Source of the DNA: Symsagittifera roscoffensis
Lineage: Eukaryota; Xenacoelomorpha; Acoela; Convolutidae
Assembly: GCF_963678635.1 (NCBI RefSeq)
Contig: NC_087065.1
Coordinates: 28,355,254 to 28,419,253, forward strand
Direction: 5' to 3'
DNA length: 64,000 nt
Below the pieces are notes generated by a model. It did not search any database, was not told the DNA's origin, and worked only from the letters and a program-made list of their open reading frames with translations. The position numbers and the translations under genes are program-made. Below are positions 10,552 through 20,500 of this stretch, piece after piece (the stretch's first letter is position 1; each line of letters starts with the position of its first letter).

Positions 10552-10743
10552 ATGGCGTGGATAAAAGTGATTCCGTGCGTTTTGAAAATTCTGTTCGATG
10601 GCACTGTACCATTTGTACGAAGACTACGAGATTCAATGTGGACATTGACCGGGCTGTCCGGAGAGTATGTGACATTCGACCAGAATGGAGAAAAGAGCAA
10701 TTTCAAACTGGTAGCCGCTGACCTGGAGAATTGGCAGTTTTAG
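10552..10743 (+). CDS. Small 63-residue ORF, possible element-encoded protein
   Basis: A 63-codon frame from ATG 10552 to TAG. It has an amphipathic start (MAWIKVIPCVLKILFDG) and a C-terminal half with MWTLTGLSGEYVTFDQNG. Base composition is higher in G+C than the surrounding DNA and like that of the long ORF to its left. I recognise no family. It could be a small accessory frame of the element, the last remnant of a longer one, or chance. Confidence 0.3.
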   Translation: MAWIKVIPCVLKILFDGTVPFVRRLRDSMWTLTGLSGEYVTFDQNGEKSNFKLVAADLENWQF

Positions 10744-11033
10744 CAGTTGCGACGTTATTTGAACGGTTAGACAAACTGTGAAGGTCAGAATATTCTGGTA
10801 TTTTAAATTTTTAAAATTTCGAATGATCACGTCCTATTTCTGAGAAATGCTGAAACGGCCATTCTGAAGAAAAACAGAAGAAAAACACAACAACAATAGT
10901 TGCCGTAGAAAGAACAACGATAGTAATAGTGAAAACTAGTACGAAAGAAATAACGACCGACGACAGAGTTTTATCAGAGAACGCTCCGAGTTGTAACAAT
11001 CGTTACAGAGCCATTCACGCCAACGGTGAAGGG

Positions 11034-11110
11034 TGTTGGGACAGTGTGTCCAGCCTTCCCGAAAGGAAATAAAGGCGATATTTACCCGGATTCAAGCGTC
11101 GGGAGGGGTC
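11034..11110 (+). other. Possible start of a 3' LTR (weak)
   Basis: A purine run GGTGAAGGG is followed directly by TGTTGGGACAGTGTGTCC, which contains a short inverted pair, and by AATAAA at 11068-11073. This order (purine tract, TG-start, polyadenylation signal) is what the left border of a 3' LTR would show. The matching 5' LTR would be outside the window and I cannot define a CA end, so this is only a candidate right border of the element. Confidence 0.2.
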
Positions 11111-11940
11111 TCGAGACTTGAACTTAAACAATTTTTACAAACTTTTAGCTTCCTGGTCATGCCCTGATTGAATTTAATTAACATCCAGATTCATTTTCTG
11201 ATAATGAGAAGCTAGGAGTTGAGGGAAAGAGTTGATCCATCTTCAATGGAGGTGATGTTTTTTATCTACTAAACGAAAACAATAGTAATATAGTAAATAG
11301 TAGTAGCCCTGTTTTTATGAGCTCACTATTCTTGCATGTAATTAAGTTAATTTGAGTGTTTCGACCAAAGCCGAAAGCAGTAACGTTTTTGTCGACCCGA
11401 TGTTAGGAAGACCACCAAAAACCTGGCTTTGGTAGAGACGGTGAAAAGCATGAAGAGCTTTGTTTAGACTCTGGCCAGTCGTTTTATAGCTTAGCTTTAT
11501 TTTCCGTCGATACTTCCGGGCGAATGTTACACTGGACCATTGGGCAGCTTAAACTGTCCACCTTTCCAGCGAAGACTCACTCTGGTCCACTTTAATTTAT
11601 TTCCTCTCCACTCGCAATCACTTTCCGTCTTTTACCAAGAATAAGACAGCTCTACACTCGTTCGAATTATGTATTGGAAATTGCGAATAGCAATTTCCCG
11701 CTGCTATTTCTGACTACTTTCCCGCGGTTGTAGTTCGAAACTTATGATCTTATTTTTCTGGTATTTTCAGTTGTCGCGAGAAACTTGAGCATGACATGCT
11801 CAATTCGAGTTTTTGGAAAATTGCATTTCACCCCAAAATCAAGACTAAACGTTTTCTCAAGGTCGAATTTCCAACCATTTGACCAGAACTCTTTGAATCA
11901 CTTGATTCTTGAATCATAGGAAGATCAAATTTGTATGCTT
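11111..11940 (+). other. Intergenic DNA without recognised feature
   Basis: Moderately A+T-rich sequence in which I see no coding frame and no repeat shared with the rest of the window. Confidence 0.4.
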
Positions 11941-12484
11941 TCACGGCCGACTTCACCTGGAGGTAGCGATATTGCTCAAAGTTCCGGGTTTCAAATCTGA
12001 CCAGGACCTGTTTTGGTTTTCAAACTGAAATATTCTGTTTCAAATGTCAGCTTAATTGTCACATCTTGGAATCCTTTTGTTTCGCTGCGCTCATTTTTTT
12101 TTATTGTTGCTTCGAGTGTTTGATTTACTACGACAGTTTGTAATTTTACTTACATTGACTTCGTATTTCCTATTCAACTGCTTATCTGTTGTCGGCTAGG
12201 AAAATTTCCTGCCGAGCATGACATCCCGAGCAGGAAAATTTTAAAAGATTTGAAAAATTATTGTAACATCTTGGAATATTTTTTTTGGTGCGCGAATTTT
12301 TTTTAAATGTCGCTTATAGTGTTCGATCTAGTCCTACAAATTGTAATTTTACATACTTGACATCATATTTCTTTGTTTTTTTTGTTTCGCTATGAAAATT
12401 CCTCCCCAAACTGTTTCGGCCTGATTTTCATCATATTCATGACCTAATTTTGAATTGTTTCAAGGGCAACACAATTTTAACACC
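11941..12484 (+). repeat. Repeat family B, copy interrupted by the Penelope-like element
   Basis: Carries a tRNA-like box B (GGGTTTCAAATCTG, 11987-12000) followed by ACCAGGACCTG and a tail that closely matches 18793-19034: AAAAGATTTGAAAAATTATT, CTTGGAATATT, TTCCTCCCCAAACTGTTTCG and AACACAATTTTAACACCACT. The match stops at about 12484, where sequence belonging to the Penelope-like element begins. Confidence 0.6.
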
Positions 12485-12546
12485 ACTCCTTTTTCGTGTA
12501 TCCTTCTGTTTTTTGAGATAGCGTTAAAATTGTAAATTCAAACAAA

Positions 12547-12575
12547 CGTTTTCGCACATTTTGTGCATCTTCAGG
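12547..12575 (-). other. Hammerhead-like motif downstream of the Penelope-like ORF
   Basis: Read on the minus strand (element sense), the order is CTGAAGA, a GCACA/TGTGC stem with an AAA loop, then GAAAAC. The hammerhead core is CUGANGA, stem II, GAAA. Here one extra T lies between CUGANGA and the stem, so it is not canonical. Hammerhead ribozymes are known in Penelope-like elements, which is why the motif is noted. It lies about 285 bp after the ORF end. Confidence 0.3.
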
Positions 12576-12858
12576 TTTTAAAAATTCTAAACTATCTGTA
12601 CAAAATGATCAAAAATCATAAAAAGTGTCACACACATCATTACTTCAAAATTTTAAAAATTCAACCAATCAAAACTTTACAGATATTACTGAAATTATGT
12701 AACAACTATTATGTAACATTTTAAAACATTTTGTCACAAATTTCTGAGAGTTTTCTTCATTTTTATTTTCACATTTTCGTTTTGTGGCTGATTTTTATGC
12801 TAACATGTAAGTTGTTTCAAATTTTTGTTGTTTTAGCCAGAATTTTTTGATTCTGGAA

Positions 12859-15053
12859 CTATAGCCTTAGTGTCAGCTCCCTACTTCTAAACTCGTCGCG
12901 CGTGTTAATTGCCGTTCTCTCTTTCTTAATGTGCAGCGCCTCTAATGTAAGTAACTTGATGCTGCTGGACGCCTGGTCGATTATTTTCCAATTAAACTCA
13001 GACTTACCACGCTCACTACCACACTGCCTTATATGCTGTCCAACTGGGGTATCCTCTTTTCGGTGTTCCTCAATCCTTGTGGTGAGATGTCGGACCGTCT
13101 GGCCAACATAGATGGATTTGCACCCACAACATTCAAGTCTGTACACCACTTTTGATTTCAGTTCACTGGAAAAGGAGGATTTTAGAGAGGGCATACAAGT
13201 TTTCAATTTCCTCGTCGTGAATATTATCAGCGCATTGGTGATATCGCGCACTTTTTTTGCTAATGTCTGACTGTGATTCCCCCTATATTGGACCATTAAG
13301 ATGGGTGATGAATCACTGCTATAATCACAGGGCTTCTTTTTCTCAGCCATGTTCTTTTTGTTTTTGCCCTCGCTGATGATCTTTTCAAGGGCATGGGATG
13401 CAACCCGCGACGACAAACTTTCTGGATATTGGTTATCCAACCACTGCTCACGGTTGATTTTCATGGCTTTATCATGTTCTTCCCATGTTGACGTACTGCG
13501 GAAAACCCGGTGAACAGTTCCTTCAATCACACTTCTCTTGTACTGAAGGGGGGCGCAGCTTCTAAAATTGAGTATGGTACCTGTATCTGTTGGTTTTTGA
13601 TACCACACACAGCTAATTTTCCTGCTTTTGTCAATACTAAATTGTAAATCCAAAAACGCCAAAGTTCCGTTTGTGTTTGGTGTCTCTATTGTGAACTGTA
13701 AATTTGGATGTAGTAAGTTTGCCGCCCGTAGCACTTTTTCAGGATCACCCTTCACTGTTCTCACTATATCATCAACGTAATGGAGAAACAATTTTGATTG
13801 TTGACCTGACTCATTTTTCTCCCTTATTGCGATGCATTTTCTGCAGTACCAGACGGTTTCACTTATATTTTGATACTCATCATCTGATATATCACCGCAT
13901 TTTACGTGATACCAGTCCAAACAGCATTCACATTCTACACCCTTTGACCTGTACGTGACTTTCTTATTACACTCGGGACATATTCCGTGAAGATCTTTCT
14001 CGGGCAAAAACATTTCGGGAATATCCCTTGATAGTGCAGTTTCGTACTGCTTTAGCCAAAGATTTGCTAAAATAACTGCAAGAGATGCCCCCATTGCCAA
14101 ACCATCTTTCTGAACGTACCATGTTTCATTGCACTTGAAATGGACTTGACTAACTGCCATGTTCAACAGTCTCTTCATGGTTTTCCTAGCAATTGATGGT
14201 GATTCATCTTGCTCATACAGTTTTCTCAGAGCTATGTCTATCGCTTCTTTCAGTGGAACATTTGTGTACAAACTCTTCACATCTAGAGATATCAAGTTTT
14301 CATTGGGCTCAAGATTAGTGCTCTCTAAGATTTCTCTCGCATCTAGTGAGTTGGTTTCGATGTTTGCGCCCTCAATTTTCTCGAAAAATTTAGCAAGAAC
14401 TTTGTTCAAGTTATAATAAGAGCTACCAGGCAAGGAGAGGACCGGTCTTAATGGGGTATTCACTTTATACACTTTCGCCAACCCATAAAGCCTGGCGGGC
14501 TGTCCCCAGTAGACCTCATCCTTGTGTAGAGACTCTCACTTATTTCATCTTTTTTCCTCATAGCCAACAACTCCTTATTGATGTCTCTTTCTATCTTCAA
14601 AACAATCGCATCACTTGTTCCTTTACTTTTGCTGAATTGATTTGAATCTGATGTATCCGACAACTTGTTCTCGTAGGTGTCCTTTCTCATTACACAAAAA
14701 CCCACGCCTTTTTAAAACGGTACCGCAACTAATCCATTACTCTTCAGATACTTTCGGGCCTTCTCAACGCCTTTGTCAGATGGTCTTTGTCTCACCCTCT
14801 TAGAATAGGCTTTTGCCACATCTTCGATCTCACAAAGGGCCTCCCCGGGGAATTTACCATTTTTGAGATCCGATAGAAAGATGTCAATTTCGGCCTGAAA
14901 GTTTGTCTCATTAAATTTATCCCTGACGGGATTCTTTGGCCCTAATGCCAACACTTGTTGTACCCAATTTGGTAATTCAACATCATCAAGAGCTCTTACC
15001 GAACCCTCACCTTGCTTCCCTAGAGGTCGGTCTTGCCTTTCTGATAGTTTCAT
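12859..15053 (-). pseudogene. Penelope-like retroelement: RT with embedded PHD finger and GIY-YIG nuclease
   Basis: Minus-strand ORF of about 730 codons. N-terminal part 15053-14712 (helical), then an in-frame TAA at the expected DKG position, then 14705-14460, a frameshift near 14478, and 14481-12859 (540 codons) in one frame. In the last piece: RT motif A LISLDVKSLYTNV (Asp67), motif B GLAMGAS (127-133), motif C YVDD (235-238), and a C-terminal GIY-YIG nuclease (VVY at 445-447, YVGQT at 458-462, H473, E514, N526). The RT plus GIY-YIG architecture defines Penelope-like elements, which prime reverse transcription at nicked DNA or exposed 3' ends. Between motifs B and C sits a C4HC3 zinc finger (C168, C171, C184, C187, H192, C195, C213, C216). 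One stop and one frameshift make this copy inactive, but it is well preserved. Confidence 0.93.
13834..13980 (-). other. PHD-type zinc finger inserted between RT motifs B and C
   Basis: Cysteine and histidine spacing C-x2-C-x12-C-x2-C-x4-H-x2-C-x17-C-x2-C, with the conserved Trp two residues before the seventh ligand (WYC), is the PHD signature. PHD fingers usually read histone H3 tails, so chromatin targeting is an inference. Confidence 0.85.
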
Positions 15054-15442
15054 TAGCTTCTTCTGATGGGTCTCTTTGACTGTTGCTGTTTGTCTTTGTC
15101 CCCTAAGACTTAAATATTTAATTAAGTATAATGTCGTTTTCTAGACAAACTCTCAAAAATTTAACACGTTGATGACAGTTGATAAATTTAACATATATGG
15201 ACGCATAATCACGGACAAATTTCCAAATGAGTTTGATTTTCAAAGTCCAAATCAAGAATGGAGGTGGGAGTACCTTCTGTTTTTACAGATAGTTTGGTTC
15301 ACCTAGCTTTTTCATCATTTGAAATTTTTCTCCAAATTTTTCGTCCATTTTGTATACAATTAGTGCGTTTAATGTTTAGTCTGTTCAATGTTTCGTCTGT
15401 TTTAAAATCGAGCTTTTTGTTTGTAGGAAAAAATATAATTTA
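15054..15442 (-). other. Upstream flank of the Penelope-like element
   Basis: No coding frame is visible. I looked for a copy of the hammerhead-like motif here, as a terminal repeat would require, and did not find one. Confidence 0.4.
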
Positions 15443-16701
15443 TTACGCTTGCGATAAGCAACCGTTATCAGTCGGAATCTAGACTTTTTCTCGTTAACAA
15501 CTTGTTTAACAGAATTACTTGAGTCACTTGGTACCTTGGCTCATATTGAATTAAATTTTGTAAGCGTCTCCGATTTTTTAGTCTGGAGCCAGCGAATACG
15601 CTTGGGACGGCAAATGTTCTGGGTTCGAATCTGACCAGGAACTTTTTTTTCCCACGAGAACTTCTCAGTTTCAAAAAAGTTGTCGGCTGATTATTTTTCA
15701 GCTTGTTTTGTCGGCTTAGTTGCCACATCTTGGAAATTTCTTGCTGCATGCAGTTATTATTGTAGTTGCTTTATATATTTTCTTCTATTTTGCAATTTGT
15801 AATTCTACTAATCTTGACTTTTTCTTTTTTGATTTTTTTCGCTTAAAAATTTTCGGCCCAAATGATTTCGGTTAATTTTTTATCGGTTTTCTAACCTAAT
15901 TGTGGGTCGTTCGAGGGAAGCATAAATTGAATTTTTTCTTCCGGATCACCCAAGACGGTAAAAAATCAGAATAGCATGTATAGTCCAAAGTTCTTCATGA
16001 CAACAATTATAATTTCGCTCAAAGATTGTTTTTCAATTTTCATTAAACGCAGTCAAGTTTGTTTTTAGAAAAAAAAGTAAATTAAAAAAGGGGCCCTTCC
16101 GTTTAGGTACGGTCGTGCACAAGCTGGATAGGGCCCATACCAGCATTATATAAATACATCAATAAACAATGTTGCAGGAATTAGGTCAAGTCAGCATTTA
16201 ATGCATTGTCATTAAGAGTATTTACTTCAACCGTCCCTCCTCTACAACAGCACTAATTGAATTGTCTAAGAATTGCGTCTTACGCAGTGATCTGCAACCC
16301 CGTATACAAAGGATAGCGCTCCTGAGCAGCGCGAAGCTTATCTTAGTTCTTATATAGTTTATTGTTTCTGCGTAGCTTTCATGCCTTTTTTCACTAAGTT
16401 TTTCAGCTATGCGCTGCATTGTCCGAGTAGCTGCTGGCGCGGCACCACCAGTGCAGCCAAAAATGAGCGGACAGAAGCTGCTCTGTTCGACTTGTAGAAC
16501 TCTCTGTTTAGAAGTTTGTTTTTAGAAGTGTTTTCCTTAAATAGAACATCTTTCCAGAAATTATTTTGAAGTTTTTCAGTCTTGGTTTTTTCGGTAATTT
16601 TTCCGTATTCTTTGGAGTTAGTGGCTCTCTCTTACTTTCCTGCCTGCTAGCTTGCAATGCTACATTCGTGGTATTGCAAGTGATGCGAAGCTCCGCTTTG
16701 C
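15443..16701 (+). repeat. Hairpin-ended repeat (family B) with tRNA-like segment
   Basis: Starts with a decayed form of the 5' hairpin (CTTGCGATAAGCAACCG), followed by ATCAGTCGGAATCTAGAC. It has a tRNA-like box B GGGTTCGAATCTG at 15621-15633, then ACCAGGA, and ends at the 3' hairpin GCGAAGC-TCC-GCTTTGC (16685-16701) followed by CTCTGTG. A fragment of an unrelated polyprotein lies inside it on the minus strand. Confidence 0.5.
16222..16512 (-). pseudogene. Fragment of a mobile-element polyprotein (C-terminal region)
   Basis: Minus-strand open frame ending at 16222. It carries SSFCPLIFGCTGGAAPAATR, then EKRHESYAETINYIRTKISF and ALLRSAILCIRGCRS. This pattern (PL.F...GG, a variable block, then Y...I..IR..+SFALLRSAI.C+RG.RS) recurs as the C-terminal part of many mobile-element polyproteins in fish and invertebrates. 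I do not assign the class. No catalytic residues are included; it is a 5'-truncated relic. Confidence 0.5.
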
Positions 16702-17494
16702 CTCTGTGTTGAAAAAATTTGCAATTTAACCTGTTTGCTTTCACCTAAGATCATTACAGTTTTTTTGAAGAAGGTCTAAAATAAATGTGAGCTACAATAC
16801 AGGAGATCATAAACACTTCGCTGCCGCCTGTTCTACACAATATATCTCAGAAAATGAACTTTTATTAGTCCGGAAAACGCGTTCAGGAAAAAATGTTTGT
16901 CTTTTAAAAGTCTTTAGTTGTTTTCAGAAATTCTTATCAGTGCCTTGGATTGAAATGGTTTCAAAAGTAAAATGTGAAAGAAATAGCGGCTTGGCTTAGT
17001 ATGCTTAAGGAAATAATGTGGCGCTAAACTTGTGTTAGGCATTTATGGCGTTTGATTCATTCAAGTAATAGCAGAGAGGTTGAGCTTTATCTGTTACTTA
17101 GAAATAGACGGGCTTTTCCCTTTTCTTCAGATGGCTTGAATACGTGATCAGATTTAAACAAAAATACTAATGTAATTTGTTATAACTCTGTGATTTGGTC
17201 ATCTAGTTAGCAAGCTAAAGGTGGAGATGGTGGAATCATATTTTTGAATTAGTAGGAAATATCAGCCAATCAGAGACCTCATTTACCAACTAAATTTACA
17301 AGGTATTTATGTTTATATTCCAGAATTGAAGCTTAAAATTTATGGAATAATTTGGTCGGTAGAGCTCGTTATTGCTGTTATACGTCCTTCAATTTGAAGT
17401 AACCATAGGAAATATTTTCCATTTCAAAAAGAATTCCGTAGAATTTGTTCCAGATTTACTTGCATGAAGATTTCAACTCAAATGAACTGCCAAC
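16702..17494 (+). other. 5' flank of the KCC gene
   Basis: No coding frame and no clear promoter element. It would contain the 5' UTR and possibly the promoter of the cotransporter gene if transcription starts near the first coding exon. Confidence 0.4.
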
Positions 17495-17516
17495 ATGACT
17501 GCGTCAGACATTGAAA
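17495..17516 (+). CDS. KCC exon 1 (start codon micro-exon)
   Basis: ATG in context CAACATGA, seven codons (MTASDIE) and one base, then donor GTGAGT. The split codon A|GT joins in frame to exon 2. It was chosen because exon 2 has no in-frame start of its own before its acceptor. Inferred from splice signals and phase only. Confidence 0.65.
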
Positions 17517-20500
17517 GTGAGTTTTGTCCTTTTCTTTCATTCAGTCGAATATGAAATTTTAGCCCAACTCCTAAAAACAGTTTTTAAGGGGAATACATAA
17601 AAGTGGGTTGGTATTTTTTCAAAGAATAAACTTGAAGCGGGAGTCAAAAATGTACTGTCTTTAATCATTATGAAGATATATTTTGTGTCGTGGTACATTA
17701 GATTGCTGTGTGGCTTTTAGGTAACTGTACCGTGAATAATGCTACATCAGAGCCTAGTGATCCAGCTCCGATGTCTACTGAAAATAACAACTCATCATCA
17801 AACACCGCTGCGCGTGGTGGGCGTACATTTGAAGTGGTAGAGATATCAGAACCCAAGTCAAAGGAAACGAGTAAAGGTACGGATCTTTTTTGAGAGCTAT
17901 TTGAACCCTTTGTAAAAATCAAGTTGAAAAGAATGAGTACCCCCTCCCCCAACTCTCCCTCCCTGCCAATTATGGTCATTTGGATAGAGCATTCCTTTGC
18001 TAGCCACTGAGAATCCATTGTTTCGCTCGGAGATATCCTTCGCAGCGTTAGTAAGGAAGGAAACAATTGTTTATTTGAGCCCGAGATCGAGTTTTAATGC
18101 AACAGATTTAATTAACCCGTGTGCTGTTATTGGTTTTTGTTCGCACAATAACGAAAGACTTGTTTGTTTCTTATGGTTGGTCGATAAAAGCCTCATTGAT
18201 TAGCTATATATTGCAATATGTCAGGTATGTTGAACGCACTTGAGTATGTTGAATTCACTTGAATTTTGATTGATTCAAATTGATTTGCCCGGATCTTCTT
18301 TTGTAACAGTTGTATGATAATCGAGCATCCAACTGAATAGTTTTGAATTCTTTGTTATTTATTGCTTTATTTTTCGAGCAGGAAAATTGCAATTTGAATC
18401 AGTATTTCGAAAAGAGGAGCCGGCCGGTTACTGTGCAAATAGCACAGTATATTTCGAACCCAGTTGAATATAGATAGCTATACTTTTTACCCTTGTGATA
18501 AGCAAGGGTATTGCAATCAGGTACTAGACTTTTTTCTGCCGTAAATAACTTCGTTCACACGACTCATCTGGACTCATCTCTAGTGGTACCTTGTTTCATA
18601 AGGTTTTCAAATTTCTGAGCGTTCCCGGCCAACTTAGCCTAGAGGTATCAAATATAGCTGCACGGCTAAGATTCTGGGTCGATTCTCAGCAGGACCTGTT
18701 TTTTTTTTTCAAACGAGAAATATTCTGTTTCAAGTAAAATTGTCGGCCAATTATTTATCTGTAGTCGGCTTAGTTGTCGAGCTGGAAAAAGTGAAAAGAT
18801 TTGAAAAATTATTGTATCATCTTGGAATATTTTTTTTTGGTGCGCACATTTTTCTTTAATGTTGCTTATAGTGTTCGATTTAGTCCTACAATTTGTAATT
18901 TTACTTACCTTGACTTCCCATTCCTTGTGTTTTTTTGTTTCGCTATGTAAATTCCTCCCCAAATTGTTTCGGCCTAATTTTTTCATATGCATGACCTAAT
19001 TTTGGGTCGTTTCAAAGGCAACACAATTTTAACACCACTACATTTTGCTCTTTCCATGTTGGTTGTATGTTTGTCACTCGTTTTGTTGAAATTGCATGGG
19101 TTTTTCTTTTTGGAAAAACCTTTCACTTTTTACAAAATTTTAGTTTTTCTCAGAAACTACCGATTTTCAGAAAAGGTTTTTCAATTGAAAGATTGCCTAT
19201 TCGTCTGTGCCTGTATAATCACCTATAGTCTATTTTTGCTTGACCCTCTGTCAACAGCCTTCGAAAAAGACTATGGTAAAATATTTCCCCCATGTTTTTG
19301 ATTTTTTTTTTCGTTTTCTCGAAAACTGCCCCTTTCATCAGTTTTTGTTTTCAATGAATAGAAATCTGATTTAGGTTTAATCGAAACAGCAGGTTGCTGA
19401 AGGCATCCCTCTATAACTGGCTTTGCCCTGTTTGGTTAAAAAAAGTTGTGGCCTTCAAACAAATCGAAATTTCAAAACTTTGTCAGTGTTTTGAAAAAAA
19501 CTTTTTCAATTTACGCGAAAATAACCGTGCCAATTCTTAGGTTATGTTCAATCGAGAAACATGGTTTTGGAAATGATCTCTGCTTAAGCGGCCACAACTT
19601 GGAACGTTTTTTAGAAACTTTCAGAATTTTCTTAAAACAATCAAATCTGAGATGAAAATTTTCAATTGAAAAAAACCGGTTGCAATAAATTTTCCTGCAG
19701 AAGCGGAGTCTCCTTTTTTATAGAGAAATGTTATCTCAATGTGAAAATTGAGTATCTGGAATTTTTATTTACTCTTCTCGCTGATTTTAGTAGAGAAACA
19801 ACTAAGGCTTTGGGCAAAGTCCAATTTCTAAAATCACAATTTTCGTGCCGCATCAGTATAGCGAATTCATGCAATATCAAACTCGTACCTCCAGTTTATG
19901 CTGGGCCCCTAATTTTTTTCATCGAGACATACGAAAGTTTTGTTTCACCCAGTTTTTTTCAACATTTAAAACTTATTTTCGACTTATGTTTTTTTTGTTA
20001 TAATTGTATCGCGAGTGGTTCGAAGCTCCGCTTCGCTTCTGTGTTTGAAACTTAACATTTGATTTTCAAGTTGTATAAACGTAGAAATTGAAAATTTCCG
20101 CGGAAAGTATTCGGTTTTCTCTTCAAAAATTCAAACTAGGTATCTCGGCAAGATCATTTTTTTCGACTTAATCGGAATCTCAACTTATAGAGTTTCAATT
20201 TGATACAAAATTTAACCATCTGCGAGTTTTTTTGATGTAGCTAAAATTGGGCAAGAAATCCTACGCTGCGCAATAGCTTCAGTCATTTCAAATTTTAAAA
20301 TGTTGATAAAATCGTGGTTGAAAAGTTTTTTATTATACATCATTCGAGCTAGCGATCATAATGTTATCTTCTAAACCAACCCGCAAAAAAGATGCTCATT
20401 TCGTTTAGATGCGAGAATGTGGAATTATAAATGTCTTGGTCAGAGTTTCGATTCCGGCACATATCAAAAAAAAATTCACCTTTTCCATATTTCGTTTTCT

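Noticed and set aside
17812-17838. SPAK-binding RFxV motif in the KCC N-terminus
   Set aside because: The sequence is GRTFEVVE; a Thr separates Arg and Phe, so it does not match R-F-x-V.
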